DNA of 34,499 bases from an uncultured Christiangramia sp. (GCF_913046405.1 NZ_CAJWRQ010000018.1:1-34499), one strand, 5' to 3'. Shown: positions 8,093 to 16,668, counted from the stretch's first letter. The notes: a model not told the origin generated them from the sequence alone. Program-made: numbers and translations.

Positions 8093-8676
8093 ATAAGTTC
8101 CATTGAAGAATATGTACTCTTTCATGCCGATTGGGATGCACAACTCAGGCAGCTTGTAGGATTAATGGAACAAACCGAATTGACAGCTTCCATCAAATGG
8201 TGAGCACCGGTATATAGCCTGGATAGCAAAAATGTCATAGGCCTTGGTGCTTTTAAGAACCATTTGGCCATCTGGTTCTTCCACGGCGTATTTCTTAAAA
8301 AGAACACAGCGCTGCTGGTCAATGCTCAGGAAGGCAAGACAAAGTCCTTGAGGCAGATCAGGTTTGGGCCAAATGATAGAATTAGTAAGGATGCAATTAT
8401 TTCTTATATAGAAGAAGCAATAGCCAACCAGAAAGCGGGTTTGGAATTAAAAGTGAAACCAAAGTCGCTTGAAATACCTGAAGAACTTGAAGCTATATTA
8501 TAAATGGTAATAAAGTGCTACAAAGAGCATTTCAGGATCTAAGCTTTGGTAATCAAAAGGAATACGCTCAATTTATTGCTGAAGCCAAAAAACAAGCAAC
8601 TCGAACAAACAGAATCAAAAAGATCGAACCTCTAATTTTAAAGGGAATAGGACTTTACGACCGCTATAAAAAATAA
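8093..8676 (+). pseudogene. Broken YdeI/OmpD-associated (DUF1801-type) protein gene
   Basis: A remnant of a protein of about 193 residues. Reading from 8093 gives ISSIEEYVLFHADWDAQLRQ, then SIKW, then an in-frame TGA at 8201-8203 where relatives read SIKWGAPVY. A single G-to-T change in a GGA glycine codon explains it. The same frame continues with APVYSLDSKNVIGLGAFKNH and LAIWFFHGVFLKKN (the DUF1801 core) to LEIPEELEAIL and a TAA at 8501. The lost C-terminus continues two bases off as NGNKVLQRAFQDLSFGNQKE and EAKKQATRTNRIKKIEPLIL, ending at 8676. A duplicated TA near 8498 accounts for the shift. No ATG remains at the expected start; ATA sits at 8093. The family has been linked to bacteriocin protection. 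A truncated product from an internal start is conceivable but unlikely. Confidence 0.85.
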
Positions 8677-8706
8677 AAAAGCAGCTCAATGAGCTGCTTT
8701 TTTATT
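8675..8706. terminator. Bidirectional terminator
   Basis: A perfect hairpin AAAAAAGCAGCTC / GAGCTGCTTTTTT with a 3-nt AAT loop, T-rich on both strands. It ends the pepT-side transcript and the convergent yajC transcript. Confidence 0.85.
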
Positions 8707-8726
8707 TTATAATATGTCTTCGAAGA

Positions 8727-9020
8727 TTATTTCTTCTCTACAACCGGAGCATTCAGTTTCTGACTCATTTCCATTGAAATGGATGAACGATCAAAAGTAA
8801 TCTTACCGGCGCCTGTTTCAATAATTACCGAATTATTCTTTTCACTGAAGTCAATAATCTTACCGTGCATACCACTTTTAGTAATAATACGATCTCCTTT
8901 TTTAAGTTCAGCGGCAAATGTTTTTTCCTGTTTTGCTTTCTTCATTTGCGGGCGTATCATAAAAAAATACACCACCACAAACATCAATATAATCGGTGCA
9001 AACTGGGTTAATTGATCCAT
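8727..9020 (-). CDS. yajC: Preprotein translocase accessory subunit YajC
   Basis: A 97-residue single-pass membrane protein that accompanies SecDF at the Sec translocon. One hydrophobic helix at about 8-23 (APIILMFVVVYFFMIRP) is followed by QMKKAKQ and the cytoplasmic domain with LKKGDRIITKSGMHGKI, the YajC hallmark. Size is normal. It follows the DUF1573 gene after 8 bp, and nusB lies upstream of both. This nusB, DUF1573, yajC order is familiar from Bacteroidota. Confidence 0.95.
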   Translation of the reverse strand: MDQLTQFAPIILMFVVVYFFMIRPQMKKAKQEKTFAAELKKGDRIITKSGMHGKIIDFSEKNNSVIIETGAGKITFDRSSISMEMSQKLNAPVVEKK

Positions 9021-9028
9021 AAATGCTT

Positions 9029-9493
9029 TTAGCTAGCTGTTTCTGTTTCCGCAGCTTCTACAAAAGCTTTGATCTTTAATTGTTCTTTTCCAGCTTCAGT
9101 ATTTGCAGATACTGTTACAGTCTTAGTTACCTGTCCATTACCAGAACCATTGAATTTCACTAACATCTCTCCAGATTCACCTGGTTGGATAGTTTCATTC
9201 TTTGGATAAGTTGGTACCGTACATCCACAAGAACTTGAAGCATTGGTGATCACTAAAGGAGCTTTTCCAGTGTTAGTGAATTTGAATACGTGCTCAACGT
9301 TTGTTCCCTTAGCTATGTTTCCGAAATCAAATTCAGTTTCTTCGAAAGAGATTTCAGGATAAACAGTCGCCTGTGCATCACGTTCAGCTGAAGCTTCTAC
9401 GTTCTCTGCTTTTACCTTGTCTGAGGCATTGTCTTTACATCCGGTAAACAGCATAGCCCCTGCAGCTGCAAACATCAAAATTGTTCTTTTCAT
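9029..9493 (-). CDS. DUF1573 domain lipoprotein
   Basis: A 154-residue secreted protein. The signal peptide MKRTILMFAAAGAMLFTGC ends at Cys19, followed by KDNASDK without a strong acidic surface-export signal, so it probably faces the periplasm. The rest is an immunoglobulin-like fold of the DUF1573 type: ISFEETEFDFGNIAKGTNVE, FKFTNTGKAPLVITNASSSC, GCTVPTYPKNETIQPGESGE and a last strand LKIKAF. Cys-Gly-Cys after the serine run is a constant feature of this family. Function is unknown to me. It is co-transcribed with yajC (8-bp gap), and nusB ends 53 bp upstream. Confidence 0.92.
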   Translation of the reverse strand: MKRTILMFAAAGAMLFTGCKDNASDKVKAENVEASAERDAQATVYPEISFEETEFDFGNIAKGTNVEHVFKFTNTGKAPLVITNASSSCGCTVPTYPKNETIQPGESGEMLVKFNGSGNGQVTKTVTVSANTEAGKEQLKIKAFVEAAETETAS

Positions 9494-9546
9494 GACGAAG
9501 TTATTTTGTTTAATTTCTAATGGGTAAAAATACTAAAAATTCTTTA

Positions 9547-10491
9547 CTACATCAGGCCCCTGCCCATTTTATTTAGCTTGCCTTCTGTCTGGTATTCCTT
9601 GGAAAGTTTGTCCAGTACACCATTAATGAAAATGCTACTTTTTGGAGTACTATACTCCTTTGCGATCTCCAGGTATTCATTAATGGTAACCTTTACAGGG
9701 ATACTGCTAAATTTTAGAAACTCGCAGATGGCCATTTTTATAAGCACCATATCTACTTCAGCAATCCTGTCTTTATCCCAGTTTGGAGTTTTCCCCAGCA
9801 TTTCTTCGGAAAGGTCCTCGTCATTTAGATAGGTTTTCTGGAATAATTTTAAGGCAAATTCTTTGTCCTCATCGTTTTTAAACAAACGAGCGATCTGCTT
9901 TTCTCTACCGGTGGATTCTTTTAACTTCTGAAGAAATTTAAGGGCGGCGGTATTTACTAACGGAAGATCATCTACCCAGGTCAACTTTTTATCTTCAAGG
10001 TAATCGTATAATTTCTCGTTAGGAGCAATGATCTCCTTAAAAATCTGGATAATAAGCTCTTTATCATCCTTGAAACTTCCTTCACGAGTATTCATATATT
10101 CTAAATACAGTTCGCTGTTTCTAATCTCATTCCAGATGATCGCCACATATTCATCATCCTGTTTCCAGTGATTGATCTTGTGGTCTTCTAATGCCTTCTG
10201 AATACTTTCGTTTTCATTCAGGATCTGGAAGATCTGGTTATCGATAAATTTTCTATTGGGATCTTTTTCCTCGTTAGTGGCAAGGTGTTTTTGCTGGGAT
10301 TTCTCCAGGTACACTTCAGCATGTTCTCTTATCTCGGTGATCAAACTCAACTGAAGCAGAAAGAGATCGTACATTTCCTGCATACTTTTCAGCAGGAATT
10401 TCTCTTCAGTGGCAAGGTTGTCATTCTGGCTTTGGTTAAATGCATACAGTGACTGCATTACTTTAACCCTGATATGTCTTCTTGTCAACAT
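9547..10491 (-). CDS. nusB: Transcription antitermination factor NusB (long form)
   Basis: A 314-residue protein, about twice the length of NusB in E. coli. The NusB fold is split: the N-terminal RRHIRVKVMQSLYAF is the canonical first helix, and the C-terminal part (about 200-310) has DEDLSEEMLGKTPNWDKDRI, DMVLIKMAICEFLKFSSIPV and TINEYLEIAKEYSTPKSSIF with INGVLDKL, the usual NusB end. A helical insert fills the middle, as is common in Bacteroidota. NusB works with NusE in rRNA antitermination. The start ATG is at 10491, just inside a terminator-spaced gap after the dehydrogenase gene. Confidence 0.93.
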   Translation of the reverse strand: MLTRRHIRVKVMQSLYAFNQSQNDNLATEEKFLLKSMQEMYDLFLLQLSLITEIREHAEVYLEKSQQKHLATNEEKDPNRKFIDNQIFQILNENESIQKALEDHKINHWKQDDEYVAIIWNEIRNSELYLEYMNTREGSFKDDKELIIQIFKEIIAPNEKLYDYLEDKKLTWVDDLPLVNTAALKFLQKLKESTGREKQIARLFKNDEDKEFALKLFQKTYLNDEDLSEEMLGKTPNWDKDRIAEVDMVLIKMAICEFLKFSSIPVKVTINEYLEIAKEYSTPKSSIFINGVLDKLSKEYQTEGKLNKMGRGLM

Positions 10492-10521
10492 AATTGTAAA
10501 AGAACTTTTTAGGAATTAGAA

Positions 10522-10548
10522 AGGGCGAAAGCTTTTCGCTTTCGCCCT
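10522..10548 (-). terminator. Terminator of the leucine-type dehydrogenase gene
   Basis: Perfect 11-bp stem AGGGCGAAAGC / GCTTTCGCCCT with a 5-nt loop, 27 bp beyond the dehydrogenase stop codon. The T-run after it on the minus strand is short (TTTCTAATT). Confidence 0.72.
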
Positions 10549-10549
10549 G

Positions 10550-10557
10550 CAAAAATA
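10550..10557 (-). promoter_or_regulatory. Candidate -7 box for nusB
   Basis: TATTTTTG on the minus strand, directly upstream of the terminator hairpin. A transcript from here would carry the hairpin in its leader, and no -33 TTTG is seen, so this is weak. Confidence 0.22.
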
Positions 10558-10575
10558 TTAATAAATTAGAACTGA

Positions 10576-11679
10576 CTAATTTAAATTCTGTTTTTTTCTA
10601 TCGGCAATACGTTGCTTCGCTATTTGCAAAGCTGCAAAGTGCGTAGTGATATCGTCTTTAGAAGCTTTTTCAAGAATTCTCAAAGTGGTATTGTAGATAT
10701 TCTCCGTCTTGCGCATGATTTCCTGCTTGTCGTAATTTTCCAATTCAGCATACACATTAATAATCCCACCTGCGTTAATAAGGAAATCTGGCGCATAGAC
10801 GATACCTCTGTTCTGAAGGATCTGCCCGTGAGCAACCTCATCTGCAAGTTGATTGTTCGCAGCGCCAGCGATGATATCAACCTTCAATCTGTCTATAGTA
10901 TCATCGTTAATGGTCGCTCCAAGTGCACAAGGTGCATAAATATCTACTTCAGCAGAGTAAATATCTCTATCTGTAAATATATGAGCTCCGTATTTCTTAC
11001 TTACTTCTGCAAGTCTGTCCTCGTTAATATCTGTGATATAAACTTCAGCTCCATCTCCGGTTAAATATTCTACCAGGGTTTCTCCAACATGACCAATTCC
11101 CTGAACCAGAACTTTTTTACCTTCAAGATCATCTGATCCATACTTGAATTTAGCTGAAGCTTTGATCCCCATAAATACACCATAGGCAGTAATTGGAGAA
11201 GGATTCCCTGCTCCACCCTGGGATTCTGAGATCCCGGTTACATAAGGTGTTACCTCACGTACGGTATCCATATCTGAAGTTTCCATACCTACATCCTCTG
11301 CAGTAATGTATTTACCACCTAAAGAATGTACAAATTCTCCAAAACGCTTCATTAGCGCAGGAGTTTTATCTGTTTTAGCATCACCTATGATAACAGCTTT
11401 CCCACCACCAAGATTTAGACCGGTGATCGCACTCTTAAAGGTCATACCACGAGAAAGACGCAATACATCATTTACAGCCTCCCATTCACTAGTGTAATTC
11501 CACATTCTGGTTCCTCCCAGAGCTGGTCCTAAAACCGTATTATGGATACCAATTATTGCCTTTAAACCTGTATCTTTGTCGTTGCAAAAAACGATTTGTT
11601 CGTGTTCGTCAAAAGACACCTGTCCAAAAACCGGAGCAGCTTTTTTTAGTTCATTTGCATTTAGAACGTCAACTTGCAT
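10576..11679 (-). CDS. Leucine/valine-type amino acid dehydrogenase
   Basis: A 367-residue enzyme of the Glu/Leu/Phe/Val dehydrogenase superfamily, the length of leucine dehydrogenases. It interconverts a branched-chain amino acid and its keto acid using NAD. Visible sites: GPALGGTRMW at 51-60, RGMTFKSAITGLNLGGGKAV with the two active-site lysines (82 and 94), TAEDVGM for substrate/cofactor, and the Rossmann motif VLVQGIGHVGETL. CALGATIN, AGAANNQL and INAGGIINVYAE complete the family pattern. It is divergent from the ABC exporter and ends in a good hairpin. With the HMG-CoA lyase at 4115-4978 it fits leucine catabolism. Leucine rather than valine or phenylalanine is the likely but unproven substrate. 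Confidence 0.93.
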   Translation of the reverse strand: MQVDVLNANELKKAAPVFGQVSFDEHEQIVFCNDKDTGLKAIIGIHNTVLGPALGGTRMWNYTSEWEAVNDVLRLSRGMTFKSAITGLNLGGGKAVIIGDAKTDKTPALMKRFGEFVHSLGGKYITAEDVGMETSDMDTVREVTPYVTGISESQGGAGNPSPITAYGVFMGIKASAKFKYGSDDLEGKKVLVQGIGHVGETLVEYLTGDGAEVYITDINEDRLAEVSKKYGAHIFTDRDIYSAEVDIYAPCALGATINDDTIDRLKVDIIAGAANNQLADEVAHGQILQNRGIVYAPDFLINAGGIINVYAELENYDKQEIMRKTENIYNTTLRILEKASKDDITTHFAALQIAKQRIADRKKQNLN

Positions 11680-11732
11680 AATTTGTTGATTTTTAAATTA
11701 TTCAGATTTTGAATTTGATCAAAAATCCGCCG

Positions 11733-11740
11733 CAAAAATA
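11733..11740 (-). promoter_or_regulatory. Candidate -7 box of the dehydrogenase gene
   Basis: TATTTTTG on the minus strand, 53 bp before the start codon. The corresponding -33 position (about 11761) coincides with one arm of an inverted repeat rather than with TTTG. Confidence 0.38.
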
Positions 11741-11759
11741 ATAATTATTTAAAAAGCAT

Positions 11760-11789
11760 GGATTCTAAACGTGTTAAATTACAGAATCC
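11760..11789. repeat. Inverted repeat between divergent dehydrogenase and ABC genes
   Basis: Perfect 7-bp arms GGATTCT (11760-11766) and AGAATCC (11783-11789) with a 16-bp spacer; a third partial copy AGAATCT follows at 11800-11806. The first arm falls on the -33 position of the dehydrogenase promoter, so an operator is plausible. Confidence 0.35.
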
Positions 11790-11812
11790 TCAACTTTATA
11801 GAATCTCACTGA

Positions 11813-13570
11813 ATGAAGAATCTTCAGCATCTCAATAAATATTTCTACAAATACAAATGGAAACTACTTATTGGATTGGTTATTACGATTGCCGCCAGAA
11901 TTTTTGGGATCTACTACATCCCTTTAATTGGTAAAAGTACAGTCATTATAGAACAATACATTAATGGCGAAGTGACCAATGTTTCTGTCCTCAAAGATGA
12001 ACTTCTTTACAATATCCTCCTTATAGTAGGAACTACTCTGATATCTGCATTTCTTACTTTTCTAATGCGACAAACTTTTATTGTGGTTTCCAGACATATT
12101 GAATATGATCTCAAAAACGAAGTTTACCGTCACTACCAGGATCTCTCTTTAAACTTCTACAAGAAGAACAGAACCGGAGATCTAATGAACAGGATTAGCG
12201 AAGATGTCTCTAAAGTGAGATTATATTTAGGTCCTGCTATCATGTATAGTGTTACGACATTTACCTCAACCGTTGTGGTTTTGATCTTTATGATCCAGGC
12301 CGCTCCTTTGCTAACATTGTACACAGTAATTCCTTTACCCATTCTGGCATTTTCCATTTACAAATTAAGTGTTGCCATTCACAAAAGAAGTACGGTTGTA
12401 CAGCAATATCTTTCAAAACTTAATACGTTCACCCAGGAAAGTTTCAGCGGGATCGCTGTTATAAAATCCTATGGTCTTGAACCTCAAACCAACAAAAACT
12501 TTACAGAGCTCTCTAATGGTAGTAGAGATAAGAATATTGACCTGGTAAAAGTACAGGCATTTTTCTTCCCGCTTATGATCCTTTTAATTGGGATCAGTAA
12601 TATTATCGTGATTTATATTGGAGGAAGACAGATAATTTCCGGAAAGATCGAGAATATCGACGTACTGGTAGAATTCATACTTTATGTAAATATGCTTACC
12701 TGGCCGGTTGCAGCCATTGGATGGGTAACCTCCCTGGTTCAGCAGGCGGAAGCATCTCAGGAACGTATCAATGAATTTCTTAGTGAGAAACCTGAAATTA
12801 CCAATCCCAAGACCGAACAGGATGCGATCAACGGTAGTATTGAATTTAAGAATGTGAGCTTTACTTACGATGATACTAATATTACCGCACTTAAGAACGT
12901 AAGCTTTAAGGTGGAAAAAGGGGAAACACTGGCGGTGATTGGAAAGACTGGTTCTGGAAAATCAACCATTCTTGAATTAATTGGTCGTCTTTACGATATT
13001 GATGAGGGTGAACTATTGATCGATGGTCACAAAATAGATACGGTGAACCTGGAAAGTCTTCGGGAAAATATTGGCTATGTACCACAGGATGCTTTCCTGT
13101 TTAGTGACAGTATTAGAAATAATATCAAATTCGGAAAAACAGATGCTTCCGAAGAAGAAATTATTACAGCGGCGAAAAATGCTTCCGTACATAAGAATAT
13201 CCAGGGCTTCAGAAAAGGTTACGACACAGTTCTTGGTGAACGCGGAATCACACTTTCTGGCGGACAAAAGCAACGGGTGTCTATCGCGAGAGCAATTATA
13301 CATGACCCCGAAATTCTCTTATTCGACGATTGCTTATCTGCAGTTGATACTGAAACTGAAGAGGAAATACTCAATAATCTCTTTGAAATTACAAAAGAGA
13401 AAACCACGATCATCGTAAGTCACAGAATTTCTTCAGCTAAAAATGCCGACAGGATCATTATCCTCGAAGACGGACTGGTAGTACAGGAAGGCAGTCATGA
13501 GCAGCTGATCACTAGTGAAGGATACTACAAAGAACTCTACGCAAAACAGCTAAATGAAAAAGAAATGTGA
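11813..13570 (+). CDS. ABC exporter, fused membrane and ATPase domains
   Basis: A 585-residue half transporter: a type IV exporter membrane domain with six helices (about 15-310), then an ATPase domain (about 342-580). The ATPase shows Walker A GKTGSGKST (377-385), Q-loop VPQDAF (423-428), signature LSGGQKQR (481-488), Walker B ILLFD (501-505) and H-loop His537. The residue after Walker B, normally the catalytic Glu, is Asp506 (DDCLSAVD), as in degenerate sites of heterodimeric exporters such as MdlA. No partner half transporter is adjacent. The closest named relatives are the MdlA/MdlB and multidrug/lipid exporters; the substrate is unknown. It is divergent from the dehydrogenase gene, with a DUF3276 gene behind it. 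Confidence 0.93.
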   Translation: MKNLQHLNKYFYKYKWKLLIGLVITIAARIFGIYYIPLIGKSTVIIEQYINGEVTNVSVLKDELLYNILLIVGTTLISAFLTFLMRQTFIVVSRHIEYDLKNEVYRHYQDLSLNFYKKNRTGDLMNRISEDVSKVRLYLGPAIMYSVTTFTSTVVVLIFMIQAAPLLTLYTVIPLPILAFSIYKLSVAIHKRSTVVQQYLSKLNTFTQESFSGIAVIKSYGLEPQTNKNFTELSNGSRDKNIDLVKVQAFFFPLMILLIGISNIIVIYIGGRQIISGKIENIDVLVEFILYVNMLTWPVAAIGWVTSLVQQAEASQERINEFLSEKPEITNPKTEQDAINGSIEFKNVSFTYDDTNITALKNVSFKVEKGETLAVIGKTGSGKSTILELIGRLYDIDEGELLIDGHKIDTVNLESLRENIGYVPQDAFLFSDSIRNNIKFGKTDASEEEIITAAKNASVHKNIQGFRKGYDTVLGERGITLSGGQKQRVSIARAIIHDPEILLFDDCLSAVDTETEEEILNNLFEITKEKTTIIVSHRISSAKNADRIIILEDGLVVQEGSHEQLITSEGYYKELYAKQLNEKEM

Positions 13571-13576
13571 AAATTT

Positions 13577-13608
13577 TTTGCTAGATGTTAAAAATTTTTA
13601 GATTTTTG
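13577..13608 (+). promoter_or_regulatory. Promoter of the DUF3276 gene
   Basis: TTTG (13577-13580), 20 bp, GATTTTTG (13601-13608); one mismatch to TAnnTTTG. It lies 35 bp before the start codon. Confidence 0.5.
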
Positions 13609-13643
13609 AGCTCGTTAATAACAACCATTAAAGAATCTATTTT

Positions 13644-14024
13644 ATGAGCGACAAGGGAATGATGGAGAAAGAGGAAATATTCTCTAAAGTTTTAAGAGCA
13701 GGAAGAAGAACTTATTTTTTCGATGTTAGAAGTACCCGTGCAGATGATTACTATCTAACAATTACTGAAAGCAAGAAGTTCACGAACGACGATGGTTCTT
13801 TCTACTACAAAAAACACAAGATCTACCTTTACAAAGAAGATTTTGATGGATTTAGAGAGATCCTTGAGGAAATGACGGACTTTATCGTTAATGAAAAAGG
13901 TGAGGAAGTGATCAGCGAACGTCACCAGAAAGATTTCAAGAAAGAATATGATGAGCAGCCAGTTGAGCAAACAGCATCTCCGGCAGCAGAGAAATTTACA
14001 GATGTAAGTTTTGATGATATCTAG
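13644..14024 (+). CDS. DUF3276 (Pur-alpha-like) nucleic-acid-binding protein
   Basis: A 126-residue cytoplasmic protein of the DUF3276 family, which shares the PUR repeat fold of eukaryotic Pur-alpha. The core (about 8-95) contains IFSKVLRAGRRTYFFDVRST, DDYYLTITESKKF, KKHKIYLYKEDFDGFREIL and EMTDFIV. The C-terminal 30 residues are acidic and low-complexity, ending in FTDVSFDDI. Bacterial PUR proteins bind single-stranded DNA or RNA; the cellular target here is not known. It has its own promoter and a strong terminator, so it is a single-gene unit. Confidence 0.9.
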   Translation: MSDKGMMEKEEIFSKVLRAGRRTYFFDVRSTRADDYYLTITESKKFTNDDGSFYYKKHKIYLYKEDFDGFREILEEMTDFIVNEKGEEVISERHQKDFKKEYDEQPVEQTASPAAEKFTDVSFDDI

Positions 14025-14046
14025 ACAAAACGTCTATACACTATAT

Positions 14047-14075
14047 AAACCGTCCCTATCAGGACGGTTTTTTTT
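14047..14075 (+). terminator. Terminator after the DUF3276 gene
   Basis: Stem ACCGTCC / GGACGGT with a 6-nt loop, followed by a run of eight or nine T. Confidence 0.88.
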
Positions 14076-14101
14076 ATATTAGGGCTTTTCAAAATAAACC
14101 A

Positions 14102-16615
14102 ATGCGCAAACTTTTATTTTTTTCTCTTTTTCTAGTACTACACATAAGCCATGCCCAGAATGATGATCTGTCTATGAGCTATTATTTACCGACTGATATT
14201 TCTTACAATGAATCCATTCCTACTCCTGAAGAAAGCATTGGATTTATACCCGGTGAATGGCATGTAAGTCACGACCGCCTGGTTTCATACATGCATACCC
14301 TGGCAGCGGCCTCTCCCCGACTAAAAATTGAAAATCGCGGAACTACTTATGAGGGCAGGCCATTGATCCTGCTCACTGTTTCTTCTGAAGGGAATATTGC
14401 AAATCTTGAAGAGATCAGAAAAAAACACATCAAGATAGTCTCTGAAAATTCTTCGGAAGATCTGTCGAACATGCCCGTTGTAATTAACCAGGGATTCTCC
14501 ATCCACGGAAACGAAGCCAGTGGATCCAATGCTGCCCTTCTCTACGCCTATTACCTCGCCGCAGCTGAAGGTCCCGAAATCGAAGAAACTTTAAAAAATA
14601 CAGTAATTCTCTTAGATCCCGCTTTCAATCCAGATGGGCTTCAACGTTTCGCCTACTGGGCAAATACTAATAAGAGTAAAAATATCAATCCAGATCCTCA
14701 GGACAGAGAATACAGCGAGATCTGGCCGGGCGGAAGAACCAATCATTACTGGTTCGATATGAATCGAGATTGGCTACCGGTGCAATTACCAGAGTCCCAG
14801 GCAAGGATCAAAACATTTCACGACTGGTATCCCAATGTTCTAACAGATCATCATGAGATGGGATCAAATTCTTCGTTTTTCTTTCAACCCGGGATTCCCT
14901 CACGTACGCACCCGCTCACTCCGCAGCTGAACCAGGATCTGACTAAAGAAATAGGAACTTATCATGCTCAGGCTTTTGATGAAATTGGATCACTGTATTA
15001 CACCGAAGAAAATTATGATGATTTCTACTACGGAAAAGGCTCTACCTTCCCAGACATTAATGGAAGTATAGGAATTCTTTTCGAACAGGGAAGTTCTCGG
15101 GGTCACGCTCAGGAAACTGATAATGGTATTCTTACATTTCCATTTACGATTCGCAATCAATTCACAGCGGCGCTTTCAACTTTAAAAGCTGCTGAAAATA
15201 TGCGTGAAAAATTATTAAACTATCTGCGTAATTTCTTCAAAGAATCCCGGAATAGTGCATCAAGTGGTGCCTATGCGTTTGGTAGTGAACATGATCCTAT
15301 CAAGGCCTATGAACTTGCAAAGATTTTGAAGCGTCACCAGATCGAAGTCCACAAAGTGGATAAAGATTTTACGGAAGCGGGCTTAAAATTCAAAAAAGGA
15401 AATTCCTATGTAGTACCAAAGGATCAAAGGCAACACCGACTATTAAAGGCGATGTTTGAACGAAGAACTGAGTTTCAGGATAGCCTGTTCTATGATATAT
15501 CTGCATGGACATTCCCCTTAGCGTTCAATCTTGACTTTTCTGAAGATGTTGCGATGAAAAATGCCGGAGAGAAGATCCAGGAACTGGAAATACCTACACC
15601 AGAACAACCTGAGAAAAGTTCTTATGCGTATTTGCTAGACTGGCAAAATTACCTTGCTCCAAAAGCTCTGAATATGATCCTGGAGAAAGGTCTTCGCGCT
15701 AAAGTTTCCATGGAAGCATTTACCTTTGAAGGCAATGAATTCGCTGCAGGAACGATCATGATTCCTGTCCAGAATCAAAAATTAGAGCAGGATGAGCTTT
15801 ATAGTTTCATGACTGAAGTTTCAGAAGCAAGCCATATAGCCATTAAGGGAATTCCAACCGGAATGACCGGCGGAATTAATCTTGGAAGTAACCAGTTTAG
15901 GGCAATCGAACACCAACAGGTTGCCATTCTGGTTGGTGGATCCATATCTTCCTATGATGCCGGTGAGATCTGGCATTTGTTCGATCAGCGTTACGACATG
16001 AAAATTACCAAACTTGATCTTAAAGATCTCTCCGGAAGTGACCTGAGCAGATATACCGATATCATAGTACCAAGTACCTGGGGCGGTGGATTGAATGATG
16101 GAGTTGCGACTCAGCTGAAGGATTGGACTAAAAACGGAGGAACCATCATAGGCTTTAGAAGTGCTGTAAACTGGCTAAAAAATAATGATTTCATTGATTT
16201 TGAAACTAAAAAAACAGAGAATACTGCAAAGGATGTCAGTTTTGGAGAGCGTGGTGACTTCCGTGGCGCACAAGTAATTGGTGGAGCGATCTTTGAAGCA
16301 GATCTGGACAGAACTCATCCAATCGCTTTTGGATACAATAGAGATAAAATCGCGCTCTTCAGAAACACCACGATTTTTATGGAAGCCGATAAGCAGAGCT
16401 ATAAGAACCCGATTCGATATACTGAAGAACCCTTACTGAGTGGATATATAAGCAAACCAAACCTGGATTCTCTTGCCGGAACGGTTCCGTTTAAACATGA
16501 CAGACTTGGCCGCGGGGAAGTGATGCTTTTTACAGACAACACAAACTTTAGAGCATTCTGGTACGGTACTAATAAATTACTGATGAATGCTATCTTCTTC
16601 GGAACAGAAATGTAA
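14102..16615 (+). CDS. Secreted M14 family zinc carboxypeptidase
   Basis: An 837-residue exported metallopeptidase. A signal peptide ends near residue 18 (HISHAQ). The M14 domain (about 50-370) has all expected sites: zinc ligands His135 and Glu138 in SIHGNEASGSN and a His in LTDHHEMGS (250/251), the substrate-binding Arg in FDMNRDW (about 222), and the catalytic Glu328 in ILFEQGSSRG. About 385-837 is a long C-terminal region of other fold; SSYDAGEIWHLFDQRYDMKI and a following class I amidotransferase-like stretch (YTDIIVPSTWGGG) suggest a Rossmann-like domain. Large M14 peptidases like this are common in Bacteroidota and probably digest peptides in the periplasm or outside. I see no promoter close to the start and no hairpin terminator. 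Confidence 0.92.
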   Translation: MRKLLFFSLFLVLHISHAQNDDLSMSYYLPTDISYNESIPTPEESIGFIPGEWHVSHDRLVSYMHTLAAASPRLKIENRGTTYEGRPLILLTVSSEGNIANLEEIRKKHIKIVSENSSEDLSNMPVVINQGFSIHGNEASGSNAALLYAYYLAAAEGPEIEETLKNTVILLDPAFNPDGLQRFAYWANTNKSKNINPDPQDREYSEIWPGGRTNHYWFDMNRDWLPVQLPESQARIKTFHDWYPNVLTDHHEMGSNSSFFFQPGIPSRTHPLTPQLNQDLTKEIGTYHAQAFDEIGSLYYTEENYDDFYYGKGSTFPDINGSIGILFEQGSSRGHAQETDNGILTFPFTIRNQFTAALSTLKAAENMREKLLNYLRNFFKESRNSASSGAYAFGSEHDPIKAYELAKILKRHQIEVHKVDKDFTEAGLKFKKGNSYVVPKDQRQHRLLKAMFERRTEFQDSLFYDISAWTFPLAFNLDFSEDVAMKNAGEKIQELEIPTPEQPEKSSYAYLLDWQNYLAPKALNMILEKGLRAKVSMEAFTFEGNEFAAGTIMIPVQNQKLEQDELYSFMTEVSEASHIAIKGIPTGMTGGINLGSNQFRAIEHQQVAILVGGSISSYDAGEIWHLFDQRYDMKITKLDLKDLSGSDLSRYTDIIVPSTWGGGLNDGVATQLKDWTKNGGTIIGFRSAVNWLKNNDFIDFETKKTENTAKDVSFGERGDFRGAQVIGGAIFEADLDRTHPIAFGYNRDKIALFRNTTIFMEADKQSYKNPIRYTEEPLLSGYISKPNLDSLAGTVPFKHDRLGRGEVMLFTDNTNFRAFWYGTNKLLMNAIFFGTEM

Positions 16616-16661
16616 CCGATAGTTTGGGTAAATTTTAGCAATCTTATATAGTCGGTTACAT
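16610..16661. repeat. Long-spaced inverted repeat between the M14 gene and ktrB
   Basis: Perfect 10-bp arms ATGTAACCGA (16610-16619, over the M14 stop codon) and TCGGTTACAT (16652-16661), 32 bp apart. The right arm touches the candidate -7 box of ktrB. It could fold as a hairpin or bind a regulator. Confidence 0.45.
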
Positions 16662-16668
16662 AACTTTG
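16661..16668 (+). promoter_or_regulatory. Candidate -7 box of ktrBA
   Basis: TAACTTTG fits TAnnTTTG; no good TTTG at -33. Transcription from here gives a leader of about 87 nt containing several short inverted repeats, among them TTGTT/AACAA (16676-16689) and CAATAG/CTATTG (16687-16715). Confidence 0.38.

Noticed and set aside
10612-11064. 150-codon open frame on the plus strand inside the dehydrogenase gene
   Set aside because: Antisense to a clear, complete enzyme gene; composition shows no protein family.
13071-13418. 115-codon frame within the ABC exporter gene
   Set aside because: Out-of-frame reading of the ATPase domain.
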